Below the pieces are notes generated by a model. That model saw only the letters and a program-made list of their open reading frames with translations. It ran no database searches and had not been told where the DNA came from. Below, piece by piece: positions 1-10,140 of a stretch of DNA of 64,000 nucleotides. Origin of the DNA: Oncomelania hupensis (taxonomy: Eukaryota > Mollusca > Gastropoda > Littorinimorpha > Pomatiopsidae); contig CM072516.1 of NCBI GenBank assembly GCA_036898135.1, forward strand, positions 62,342,122 through 62,406,121. The letters are read 5' to 3'. The translations under genes and the position numbers were made by a program. Within the stretch, counting starts at the first letter, position 1. Each line of letters opens with the position of its first letter.

Positions 1-680
1 GGGACAGTTTCAAAAAATGGACAAATTTGTAAAAATGTCAAAGTAACGTATGTAGAGTTTCATGAAAGTCATCACAACAGCGTTTCTACACGGTTGGGTG
101 TGTGTGTGGAGGGGGGGGGAGGTAGGTGTGTGTGTGTGTGTGTGTTTGTTTGTGTGTGTGTGCAGTAAGTAAGAGTAATGTTTACATTATTACTGCGCAG
201 AGCAGGTGTGCACGTCCTTATTACACAGGTGTCTGCATCTGTACTAATTATTCAAAGAAATGGCAGAATAGTAATAACGCCCCATCGCGATATCGGAGCA
301 TGTCTTTTTACCATGAAATTGTGCACTATATTATACAAAAGGAAATGAGATTGGATTGGAATTGGATAGATTATATTGAAAGGTGCAGCGTAATTACAGG
401 CGTATTGTCAAAGGCAATGTAAATAAACTAAGAACATACCACGGAGATAGATTAAAAATGAGACAACCGCCGATTGTAAACATGTCTCTCCTTTATAATA
501 GAGCCAGGTATTCAAGTTCGACAAACAGAATTAGAATTAGAATAGGTTCACGGTCTTTGATTTCGATTTGGATTTGCCACATGTGGCGTAATCAAGGATT
601 AGATAGAAGACGGGGCAGGCAGCACAGGAGATGAAGTGGAGGAGAGGAATGAGGATGAGGGTGTGGGGTGAAAGGGGATT
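1..680. other. Non-genic stretch with a (GT)n tract
   Basis: I see no splice-bounded coding exon here. A (GT)n tract with a preceding G-run lies at about 98-164. The last 13 bases (668-680) are the left target duplication of the retroposon that follows. Confidence 0.5.
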
Positions 681-1255
681 ACATTACATTACATGATATT
701 GCTTTAGGTCCAGCGGACTCTTCCGAGCCAAATCAGGACCGGACAACCCGCGATCCGCATAAAAGATCTGCTGAAACAACCTTAGTGGTAAAACTGAAAG
801 CTCTCCACCAGCCAGTCACTTTACAATAAAGACATCCCACGCAGGGGACGCTGAGGCTGTACTCTAATTTATCGAACCCCCGTTTACAAAAACAAAATAG
901 AATACAAATATCATTATAAATTATCAACAAAACACATACATATAAAATGCCTACATTGCTAAATAATAACATCATAGGAAGCCCTGGTGATCACCTAGCA
1001 GAAAGCGTCCAATATTCCCAAGCTGATCCAACAGACCTCACACACAAATAAGGAGTCTTGTCCCGGAAGAGTTTTCAAGAAAAAGGGTAGGAGACTGGTC
1101 TAACGAAGAAGAAGATAGTATAGCAGATTGATAGAACAGAGCAGGAATGAGAAAGAGCAAATGAAAAAGACAGCGACAGTGGGAATTTAAAGCACTAAAT
1201 TTCGAGAAAGTGGGGATACTAGTTATACTGAACCCCCCGGCACCCCAACGGGGGT
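681..1255 (-). mobile_element. Short retroposon family, copy 1 (complete)
   Basis: A 575-bp member of a family seen nine times in this window. It is flanked by a perfect 13-bp direct repeat (GTGAAAGGGGATT) at 668-680 and 1256-1268. Read on the minus strand it begins near a CCCCGTTGG-type C/G-rich start, has a TATAAATA-like motif (degenerate in this copy) about 30 bp in, and ends in a short tandem tail, (ATGTA)n. No long ORF is conserved; the ORFs of 60-100 codons seen in several copies shift frame between copies. The long, variable duplication and simple tail point to target-primed retroposition. Confidence 0.8.
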
Positions 1256-1268
1256 GTGAAAGGGGATT

Positions 1269-1527
1269 CCGGACACTGTGAGTCTCTAGACATCGTGAAA
1301 TAGGATGTGTGAGTGGGACACAAAAATGAGAGGCTCTTATAGGCAAGGGATTAATAGATGTTTCTTATAATTATAATGTAACGCGCGCTTTACCAGTTCA
1401 AAGAGCTTCTCAAAGCAATGGCCGTAAACAGGATCTAGCCCACGCCGCCCGCTTGGTGGTTGGGGCGCACCGAGCATGGAGACCCGAGCATGGAACACCG
1501 AGTATGGAGCACCTAGCAGGAAGCATG

Positions 1528-1596
<69 letters not shown>

Positions 1597-1650
1597 TCCT
1601 ACTCCATGCACCTGCGCCATTTGATCGCCTACCTCCTAAGCACAGGTAGT
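1269..1650. other. Non-genic stretch with a (CT)n tract
   Basis: No gene is visible. A pure (CT)n microsatellite of about 65 bp lies at 1528-1592; open frames across it are only repeat translations. Confidence 0.6.
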
Positions 1651-1856
1651 TGTTGTTGTTGTTTGTAGATTATAGTCACACGACACTTTTTGCATTATAG
1701 GTGACTACTGGACCGATTTATACTGACACCAGCGGGCCAGTTGTTGGTAAAGGGGAAAATAATATGATCACACGTTGACCAATCCGGGATTCGAACCAGC
1801 GACCTTTCGGTTACTAGCAAGACGCTCTTACCAACTGAGCTACCCGGCCCCCGTAA
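1651..1856 (-). mobile_element. tRNA-derived SINE, copy a
   Basis: On the minus strand the element begins with a tRNA-like head at about 1853-1770: an A-box-like TAGCTCAGTTGG and a perfect B box GGTTCGAATCC. A ~100-bp non-tRNA body follows, ending in a (TTG)n-like tail. A nearly identical copy lies at 57672-57864. A 7-bp direct repeat AGGTAGT flanks it (1644-1650 and 1857-1863). The acceptor stem does not pair as a functional tRNA would, so I call it a SINE and not a tRNA gene. Confidence 0.75.
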
Positions 1857-2016
1857 AGGTAGTCATATTAAACGATATAAGCGATATAAGCTTTCCTTCC
1901 TTTTAAACAAGAGCACTGAAGCTTCATACTCTCTTCCATTTTTTCTCACCTCTACCCTCCTCCCCCCTTCTCTCACCTCACCCATCCCCTACCTTTTAGA
2001 TCTTGATGGTTCCGCT

Positions 2017-2155
2017 CACAGGCGCTTGTATCAGGACACGCAAGCGCCTATGCCTGTGACGCGTCTCCCTTTGGTTATCTATTATACATGTAGATAATCA
2101 AAGGGAGACGCGTCACAGGCATAGGTGCTCGCGTGTCTTGATACAAGCGCCTGTG
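2017..2155. mobile_element. Foldback (hairpin) MITE, copy a
   Basis: About 139 bp that is almost entirely one inverted repeat. The left arm starts CACAGGCGCTTGTAT and the right arm ends with its complement, with about 70 bp per arm and a tiny loop near 2090. The flanks GTTCCGCT and GTTCGGCT look like an 8-bp target duplication with one mismatch. A diverged second copy lies at 5165-5302. It codes for nothing and was probably mobilised in trans. Confidence 0.65.
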
Positions 2156-4812
2156 GTTCGGCTGTTCAAATCGTCTACCCCACCGAGGACAGGGATGTGT
2201 TTATATTTGGCCTGGATTAGGAATCTACCCCATAACCCAGCACCCACCCTGATAATATGATATCGATACGGGTATATCAAAGATTAAAATGTTTCACGGA
2301 AGCGCAAATGGGTAGATTACTCTGAATTAAAAAGACAGTCTATAGTCTTAGGTTACACTTTCCTGTGTCGAAAAGTCAAAGCAGCGTCGAGGCTGTTTAC
2401 TGCTCGAGGCTGTTTACTGCTTGAATGATACTGACAGTCGTTCTTTTGTTAATGTTCAGTGGGTCTTGTTATTATACCATCTTTCAGTAGGCTTTACCCA
2501 AACTCGTTTTGCAGATAATGTGGCCACTTGCGATAGTTGAACGCAAGATCGACGATTCTCTGTTCGCCTGTCTATCTGTCTGCTTCTTCTTCTTGCCAGC
2601 AATACATTTAGAATCTGTTCCTGTTGGTACAGGGCACTCAGCTTGAAGAGCAGAAACTATCTCTCTGTCTGGAATTGTCAATGTTTGCAGCAAGATAGCT
2701 GGCAAGAAGCATGTTTGTCTGGAACAGCTGTTCAATAACAGAGCCCTCAGCAAGGCAGTTAGTATTCAGTGTGACCCAACCCATCCCCTCTCCAGTCTGT
2801 TTGAATTTCTTCCTTCTAAACGAAGATTCTGCTGTGCTCGCTCCAGAACACAGAGGTACAAAAACACTTTCATTTCTCCTTGCTAAAAGAAAACTATGCA
2901 GAATTTCTTCCTAGTACTGCTTTTATGTTCAACTGTCTTGCTTCGCGTACATCCCATCTAACCATGCAATTTGTGTGTGTGTGTGTGTGTGTTTGTGCGT
3001 GTGTGTGTGCGTGTGTGTGTGTGTGTTTGTGTGTGTTGTATAGTTCGGCAACCAGACTATATCTAAGACTTTATTATTATTGTTGTTATTATTGATAGTA
3101 GTATTAAAGTATGAAATGTACAAATCTTGTGTTATGACTACAATAATGCTTCCATTGACTGATAACTGCATGCCATGATGAAAAACAACTTGCCTATGAC
3201 ATGATGTGATTGCTCGTAGTGATCGTAGTTTCTCCTCTGAGTAATGTAATAATATTATATATTATGTTCATACCCTTCCCTAAAGAATGGAAAGTTATCT
3301 CAATTGTATGTGCATGATATGAATGGTCCTATCAACCAAATGAAATCAACTGTACATTTGTTATGTGGATGTATGTGCGTTAGTCGTAAGAAAGAACTTG
3401 AAGAGATGGTGTGTGATCATGATTTTATGTATTATTCTATTTGTTTTAACAGCTTTTTCTGTTCTTCTTTCTTATTGGCTGAGACGCAATGTGCTGTATG
3501 AAGTCTCCACTGTGGGTAATAAACAAGTGTTGACTTGACATAATAGGATTAATGAGTTCAAAATATCCCTTCACAACCTCGTCAAACACACAAGCAGTAA
3601 TGCATTCTCCTCCATCCACCCCCCTTTCCAACCTCCAACGCCCCCTCTCTCCCTTCCACCTACCTCCTCTCAAATTCTCACTACTCGCACAGGTTTTAAT
3701 TTATATGCATACACACACACATACACACACACCCACACCCACCCACGCACGCACGCACACACACACACACACAAACCGGAGCGCGCGCGCCGTACACATT
3801 AATCTGACCCGCATTTTAACTAAACCTTGAAATTTTATATTGAATGCGAATTGCACAATGGGCTTTATACAAACCATGTAATTGCGTATAGGCTACAGAG
3901 AAATCTTGTGTTGTTACCAAAGCACCAAAAGCCTAATGCTGCATAAAGCACAATTACTTAAATCATAAAGGGCCCAGTCCTACATAACTAAATAAACTGA
4001 GACTCAATGGCGAAGTGCGTTATTGGTTTTAGACAAAATCCTTCGAATTGCACCATAGCAGACAAATACAAATCTTTTATTGCTGCCGCAGATCTGTTAT
4101 TGCTGCCAATAGCCTTTTGTAAGGTAAAAATGGTCTTAGGTTGTCAGCTTTTCTTCAAAATCCCCCAGTGTGTTCAGCACGACATGTTCGCACCTTCTTC
4201 AAGCTATCGGCAATGGATAATCTCTTGGATTTGAGGACTAAGCTCTGTTAGAAATAGACTGTTGAAGTGAACGGGTAATTCAGTTTCACAACATTTCTCT
4301 TCTTTTAAAAAAAAAACCATTACCCTCGTCTTTTTTTTGTCTTGAGGTAGTGAATTGGGACTGCAGTAATGTTAGCATGGTCTAGTACATGAGCTACCGC
4401 GAGGATTAAGAGAGTGAAAGGAATGAGAGATCTCCCCTCTTCTGTACTATCCAAGTTTTCAGTTATTGGATTCAGTCGTAGTTTTAAACATGGTCATGTC
4501 GCTTTGAGGGGAGCCAAAGATCTATATTGTACGCTCTTTGGGGGAGCTCATCACTTCAGCTTTTTTAAATCAAGACGCTGGAATCAACAGTATGAAGAAG
4601 CTTTTTTACTGGTGTATCCTGGGAAATAGTGCTGAGTCTGCATGCTGAAGAACAATCCACAAGTTTCCTTGCTGGCAGCAGAACCGAAAAAAAAATCTTT
4701 TTTTTTAAGGGTTGAAGGCCTACTTTATTTTAAAATCTACTGCTGCAGTCTAATAGTTTTAACACTGTGTGAGTTTGTTTGTGTGGGTGTGCTTGTGTCA
4801 CAATATGTGTGT

Positions 4813-4849
<37 letters not shown>

Positions 4850-4921
4850 TGAGTGAGTGTGTGTGTTCAAAAAGTGACTGTTAGTGTTGAAGAACTATTT
4901 CACTGTGTGAGTATGTTACAG
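2156..4921. other. Long non-genic region with (GT)n/(CA)n tracts
   Basis: I find no supportable exon. (GT)n tracts lie at about 2971-3038 and 4805-4867, and a (CA)n tract at about 3712-3773. The region ends at the splice acceptor of the first recognised exon of the downstream gene, so some of it may be intron. Confidence 0.45.
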
Positions 4922-5135
4922 GTCAATGCGGGAGGTGCGGGAAAACCTGCGCCATGCCGCTCTGCTCAACATCGTGGCTGCTGCCAACAACCACCATTTC
5001 CATGACAACGACCATGTGCCCAGCACGCCCGCCCAGGGTCAAGGTCATCACGATCCCAGGCTCCATCTGGGTGCCTCTCCGTCCCACTTGGCGCCGCCGC
5101 ATCACCGTCAACCCCAAGCTCCCCTGGCTCTGCAG
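4922..5135 (+). CDS. Unrecognised gene, exon 1 of the visible part
   Basis: The acceptor TATGTTACAG ends at 4921 and the donor CTGCAG/GTTGGT follows 5135. The first base completes a codon, so an upstream exon is expected. It encodes about 71 residues: an amphipathic start (MREVRENLRHAALLNIV) followed by a His/Pro-rich stretch. A hairpin MITE lies 30 bp inside the following intron. Confidence 0.65.
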
Positions 5136-7122
5136 GTTGGTGGCCTATTATACACATAGTGAACCACAGGCGCCTGTATCTGGACACGCTAGTGCCTATG
5201 CTTGTAACGCGTTTCCCTCTGTGTGCGTACTATATATAGCCTACACAGAAAGAGATGTGTCACAGGCATAGGCGCTCGCGTGTCCGTATACAAGCGCCTG
5301 TGTAGCGAACCTAGTCTTACTCGCCTAGTCAACGCAGAGGTTTGATAGGTAACCCAGATACTGCCTCTTGTCACATTCTTGGCTTTCCACACATGGTATA
5401 GGCCTACTTCAAGGGTTGCCAGGACTAGTGTAATGGCATACGATCGGATGGCGCTTGGCTACTAGTTCACGACGTATCTTTATGTCTTGTTACCGTCTTG
5501 TCTTCATCTTTCTGGTGCAGAAGATGCCGCACGACAGCATATGCAAAATCTGATGCATGAGCGAATCCGCATAATCATCGATTCAGATGCACCGAAAGTA
5601 GTCACTGTTGATTTCACCAACATAATGGAGCACGACCCTGTACCCTTGTGGCACAGGCAATATTACCATTATCATTTATTGTGGACACTGATGCGCAAGA
5701 GTTAGGTACCCTTAGGATCTTCGGAGGTCCGGCTCCGAAATATTTATTGTAATAAAGCGAAATAATACCGCGATAGAGTTTATATATTGTAGATCTATCG
5801 CATCTTGGTGGTTGTTGCAGGTGACCACCAGCAAAGGCAACACGATGCCGCAACAGATGGAAGGCGGCGGGAGGTCGGCAGGGGGCGGAGCTTACCACTC
5901 GCAGACACCCACTCACCCTTCTTCTTCTCCTTCCCCTTCCCCCCAGGCGCTGGTGGCGAACCTGCTGTCGCCCCGGACGCGGTGTATCTCCATCCCGCGG
6001 CCCCAAAATAACGTCAGCGCGAGTGTCGGTGAGCTAAATGGACCCTTTATCCATAAGTCGCTTGCCCAGGCCAAGCACAGCCTGCAGACCCGTGTGGGAG
6101 ACATGCAGGCCAAGAATCGGCAGCAAGACAATGAACAACCGGAGGATCAGCCTTCAGCGGAAGGTCAGGTCACGGTCCCCAAAGCAGACGCCTCAGCGAC
6201 ATCCCCCGTCCCTCAAGGCCCAGGGGCCGGGTTCAAAGTTCACTACTCGCACACCCAGGATGGACGTTCTAAATATGCTCACACACTCCCTCTCAGCACT
6301 TCCCCGACCCCTAATCTCGCTCTCACTATCCGCCCCGCCGGCCACACGCCAGTACGAGCCCCGCTAAGCTCCTCCCAGGCCAGTGAGTCTAGTAGTCACA
6401 GCGCTGCAGAAAGCCCGGCTGGGACGGCTAAGAACCCCAAGGAGAGCTCTGTCAGTGATGACCGCTCTGTGGCCGTCCGTAGACACCTGACACCCGGCAA
6501 GAAGAGGGAACTCGTCAAGGTAATATTCACACGTCCAATGTCATGCATGGCGTGCACCATATTCATGTAATGATGAGTGTCAGAGATGTATGCACTAATA
6601 AGCTTCATGCGATCTGATACAACTGAAACCACAAGGGACATAACAGGATTTGGGTACGTGTGTTACGCAGCGGTTTGCTGTGGATCCTCTATAACGCAGC
6701 GCTAGGTACCAGTATCGGTAAGTCGTATGAATAAGAAAATGGAGTATTTAAACGAGGACCCAAATCGTGTAATGACCCTGTGACGATACTCAGCCTGTAC
6801 AGGTCTACGCCTGAAACTGTTGTGTGTTCTATATCTGTACAATGCATTCTGCATTCTTCAGTTTATTTGAACTTTTATTTTATGTTTGTTCACTTGACTG
6901 AGGCAAGAGCATAATTATAATTTCATAAGCTACATCATGGCTTTACCTAAATTAGAATTGCAAACATCTACTTTAACATTTAATGCAATTTAAACAAATC
7001 TTTTGATCAGTCATTGGTTAACGATGAGGTTATTCATAGTTACATTATGATCAAACCGATTCAGACTGAATGGTTTATTGATTAGATTTATTTTTGGATT
7101 GATTGATTGGAATTGGATTCGT

Positions 7123-7176
<54 letters not shown>

Positions 7177-7267
7177 ATCTATCTATCTATCTATCTAATC
7201 TAATCTAATCTAATCTAATCTAATCTAATCTAATCTAATCTAATCTAATCTAATCTAATCTAATCTA

Positions 7268-7334
<67 letters not shown>

Positions 7335-10140
7335 GTGTTTGGACGTGTTGTGAGATGTTGGCTGTGCCTGTGGCATATTATAATGAGGTGTTGTGCTTTG
7401 TCGAGGTAGTATGTTGTGAGGAATTATCTTATTGTAGCGAATGGTTTGTGGGCAGCGGCTGTCGGAGATGGCCAAGTGTGAGGCGGTGGACATGACAGAC
7501 TCTCTGACCAACGGCAACGACGACGACGTCGACAACAACAACAATACTAAGAAAAGCAGCAAAAGTCGCAGCTACACTCCCGCCATGATCATCGTATCGC
7601 AGCAGCGCCGTGACAATAGCACAGAGCACCAGCTACAGAAGTTTCAGAAGCAGCAGCAACAACAACCACCGAAGCCAAAACCACAGGACGATGTAGTGGA
7701 CTGTGAAGCACTTGTAGGAGAGACTGTCAGCGGGATGGGCGTGGGAATGGGGGAAGGTCTGCATCGCGCCAAATCTTTGTCATCTCTGATAGCATCCGGC
7801 AACTACATCAACAGCAACAGTACGCCTACTGCCACTGTGTCCAAGCCGCAAGCCAAACCTACAGGTCGCTTTGAGGCTCATAACAGCATGCGCAGTAGCG
7901 GGATAGGAAGCCTGAGCAGAGCTCACAGCGGCTCCATGCCAGACCTACCCGTGCCTGACGGGAAGAGCGGCGGGCGAGGCCTCGAAGACGATGAACCACG
8001 CAACGATCTGCAGACAAGGGGTGTGGGAACAAAGTGGACGGACAAGTTGTTCACGGACGGTATCGTCGGCAGGACTATCGGTAGAGAAGCTACTGCAGGC
8101 AACGGCTTTGAGGCAGCTGTCCCTGTGGAGTCTCGCCCGCTCCTGCTCAACGCCACCAGGCAGCGCAGGCCGCGACCTGCCACACGCCGCAGCTTACTCA
8201 AAGAGCGTGGACGGCTGGACCAAGGGTCATGTTCTGGGTCAGACGCCGTCACCCCTGTCGCCACCTCCACCTCCCTCACTCCTTTTACCTCTACTCTCTC
8301 CTCACACAACAGGTCTAGGTCCATGATAGACCCAGAAACGATAGTCACACCGTCCGTCCAAGGCGGCCCGCCTCTAGAATACACCCCGTCCTACACACCG
8401 ACACTTCCCACCCTGACCATCACAGGACTGACGTCGCAAGAGAAGCAGGTTCCGTACAGCGGCCGAGGCGCCCGCGAGCTGCGCGTGTCTGGAAGGCTGC
8501 AACTCTTTCAGGAGCTGGACGACCAATGCGAGAGACTACAGCGTCAACTAAACATCAGTCTGCACGGCATGAGCGCAAAACACGGTTGGCAGGTAAGTCA
8601 AGCTGACACTATTATCATGGACGTCGTTTACCCTCCTCTCCCTTCTTCTCTCCCTCCGTTCACCCCCATTATCATAGTATGAGTGACAGAAGTGAAGTTA
8701 AAAGACGTAAGCTTACTCGTCTTACTACGTCACCTGGCTTTCATTACATAGTGGTGACAAGAATCGACTTTATTTACTGACTGTGTAAGGTGTTCCATTT
8801 CCACGTTTTACCCCAGCGGCACTCGGTCATACTGTCTAAAGGACAGGTTTTAAAATTTTAAAAAAATTACAAAAGCACCAATAGGCCCTTATACACCCAA
8901 ACCGATCTCAGTAGCCAAGTGGTGCATGGCCATGCGTTTGATTCAGCAAGATGATATTCTTGGGCTGCTTGGGTTCGATTCCGTTTTTCGTGCTGCGCCC
9001 TAAAGCAATTATACGAGCTGGTACTATCTGGGATTATCCTGTTCCATATATTGATCTGTGACTTCGGAACTACTTGCCGTATTATTGACTAAACGAATAT
9101 GATGACCGAGTTGTCAAATGCCGTGGCTTGATTGTTATTTGTTATATAAGGATTTGTTGATGCTTTAACCTATCCTATCCTATCCCGTAACTCTGAGGTC
9201 GTTGGGGCACCACAGATGATCGATTAACCAGCATACTACATCTTTCTCTGTCCTCAGCAACCCTGATGTTCAGTTCAGCTCAATGTTAAGCCAGTCCATT
9301 CTGCTTTAACCTGTCAGGTCAAAAAAACATTAACTTCATGTCTCTTGTTTGTTGCAGCACGGGTCAAGCGACCTGTCTCCCACTTTCACCCGCGGCGGTC
9401 ACGCGTCCAGGGAGAGCGAAGCGCGTGACAGTCACGCTACCTCCAAGCACCGCTCCAAGTCATATTTGCGGAACGGTTTAGCTCTCAGTGACGTTGAAGA
9501 ACAGAGCATGGTAGGAGGAGGCTTGGCCACCGAACGTTCTCTTCAAACCCTGGACGAGTTGGTAGTCAGCGGGCGTGGACAAGAAACGAGGCACCCCCAC
9601 CACAATTTTACACCAAACAACAATGAATATAGCGATCACGAAACTCTCAGTGACAGCAATGCGGATAAAACAGTAGCTTACAGTACACCCACAAACAAGA
9701 CTACACGAAGAACTGTCCACCAGGCGGGAGAATATAATCATCGCGACGAAGCTGTTTTGGACACTGAAGACCCTGTGTTACAAGCAGGAAAAGAGCCACG
9801 CTATCACGGCTTTTCTTCCCGAGTGCCTGAATCTGAAAGTCGCAGCCAGATCCATTATATCACACCCATCCCCGTCGCCATGGCTAGCCACGCTACTGGT
9901 GATGAAGAAGCAGCTGTTGGAACACCCAGATCAGACGGCGAAGCTAATGGAGGTGGTGGAGCGACGCCCGGGGCGGGGGGCAGGTACCACGTCCTCAAAG
10001 CGCTGGACCAAGACGTGTACTACGGTTTCCAGCACCGCAAATACCGTTCCTCCACCACTGCCACGGCGCAACCCTGCAACAACGAACAGGATAGGCCTCG
10101 CGTACACTTCTACAAGGTCAAGGTTGACGCTGACACCTAA
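4922..10140 (+). CDS. Unrecognised long low-complexity protein, C-terminal four exons
   Basis: Four exons (4922-5135, 5821-6519, 7456-8592, 9358-10140) with good GT-AG borders join in one frame. All three introns are phase 0, and together they encode about 943 residues ending at a TAA. The first exon opens with a split codon after an acceptor, so the true start lies upstream and was not found. The protein is rich in Ser, Thr, Pro, His, Gln and Asn, with a short poly-Q run and an acidic poly-D/N run. Near the end of exon 3 a stretch of heptad-like residues (LFQELDDQCERLQRQL) suggests a short coiled coil. No enzyme motif, signal peptide or membrane segment is visible. Long open exons with regular codon use and consistent phases make it a real gene, but I do not recognise the family. 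It is probably an intracellular, largely disordered scaffold or regulatory tail, which is inference only. Confidence 0.7.
5165..5302. mobile_element. Foldback (hairpin) MITE, copy b
   Basis: A second copy of the CACAGGCGC...GCGCCTGTG hairpin, 138 bp, inside intron 1 of the unrecognised gene. The flanks TAGTGAAC and TAGCGAAC look like an 8-bp target duplication with one mismatch, independent of the flanks of copy a. The arms have diverged more than in copy a, so this copy is probably older. Confidence 0.6.
5821..6519 (+). CDS. Unrecognised gene, exon 2
   Basis: The acceptor GTTGTTGCAG ends at 5820 and the donor AAG/GTAATA follows 6519. It is 699 bp, phase 0 on both sides, 233 residues, Ser/Pro/Gln-rich. 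A strong internal acceptor-like tract (C/T-rich, then CCCAG) ends at 5946 and keeps the frame, so a shorter exon starting at 5947 is possible. Confidence 0.65.
6520..7455. other. Intron 2 of the unrecognised gene
   Basis: Phase-0 intron from GTAATA to the acceptor GTGGGCAG. No coding matter is seen. Its last third is dominated by the composite ATCT/AATCT array. Confidence 0.6.
7126..7334. repeat. Composite microsatellite (ATCT)n-(AATCT)n-(ATCT)n
   Basis: A tetranucleotide block of about 70 bp, a pentanucleotide block of about 73 bp, then a second tetranucleotide block of about 65 bp. It ends about 120 bp before the exon 3 acceptor. Confidence 0.9.
7456..8592 (+). CDS. Unrecognised gene, exon 3
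   Basis: The acceptor TTGTGGGCAG ends at 7455 and the donor TGGCAG/GTAAGT follows 8592. 1137 bp, phase 0, 379 residues. It holds an acidic/Asn run, a poly-Gln run near residue 75 of the exon, several Ser/Thr-rich tracts and the short coiled-coil-like stretch at the end. Confidence 0.7.
8905..9150 (+). mobile_element. tRNA-derived SINE-like segment of a second type
   Basis: An A-box-like TAGCCAAGTGG at about 8914 and a perfect B box GGTTCGATTCC at about 8970 are spaced as in tRNA-derived SINEs. An unrelated AT-rich body follows. The sequence differs from the SINE at 1651-1856. The 3' limit is uncertain because a LINE tail in the opposite orientation abuts it. Confidence 0.5.
9164..9300 (-). 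mobile_element. LINE 3' end with (GGATA)n tail, fragment
   Basis: The minus strand reads the last codons of a non-LTR retrotransposon ORF (compare 48930-49546) followed by a short GGATA tandem tail. It is truncated on its 5' side near 9300. Confidence 0.6.
9358..10140 (+). CDS. Unrecognised gene, terminal exon
   Basis: The acceptor GTTTGTTGCAG ends at 9357 and the frame runs 260 codons to TAA at 10138-10140. The exon is acidic and Ser/Thr-rich with a Gly-rich patch, and ends in a basic/aromatic segment (RVHFYKVKVDADT). The 3' UTR must follow; an AATAAA is visible near 11141. Confidence 0.7.
   Translation, partial: HGSSDLSPTFTRGGHASRESEARDSHATSKHRSKSYLRNGLALSDVEEQSMVGGGLATERSLQTLDELVVSGRGQETRHPHHNFTPNNNEYSDHETLSDSNADKTVAYSTPTNKTTRRTVHQAGEYNHRDEAVLDTEDPVLQAGKEPRYHGFSSRVPESESRSQIHYITPIPVAMASHATGDEEAAVGTPRSDGEANGGGGATPGAGGRYHVLKALDQDVYYGFQHRKYRSSTTATAQPCNNEQDRPRVHFYKVKVDADT

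Larger units (their letters stand above)
8593..9357. other. Intron 3 of the unrecognised gene
   Basis: Phase-0 intron holding a tRNA-SINE-like segment and a reversed LINE tail; otherwise nothing recognised. Confidence 0.6.

Noticed and set aside
1770..1853. tRNA gene on the minus strand
   Set aside because: The A and B boxes are good, but the acceptor stem does not close and the same head with the same ~100-bp body recurs at 57672-57864, so it is a SINE.
5521..5705. Possible extra exon of the unrecognised gene after a GGTGCAG acceptor
   Set aside because: The open frame there would need the previous exon to end with one spare base, but exon 1 ends in phase 0 and joins directly to exon 2.
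7126..7334. CRISPR-like or satellite array
   Set aside because: Units are 4-5 bp with no spacers; an ordinary composite microsatellite in a eukaryotic intron.
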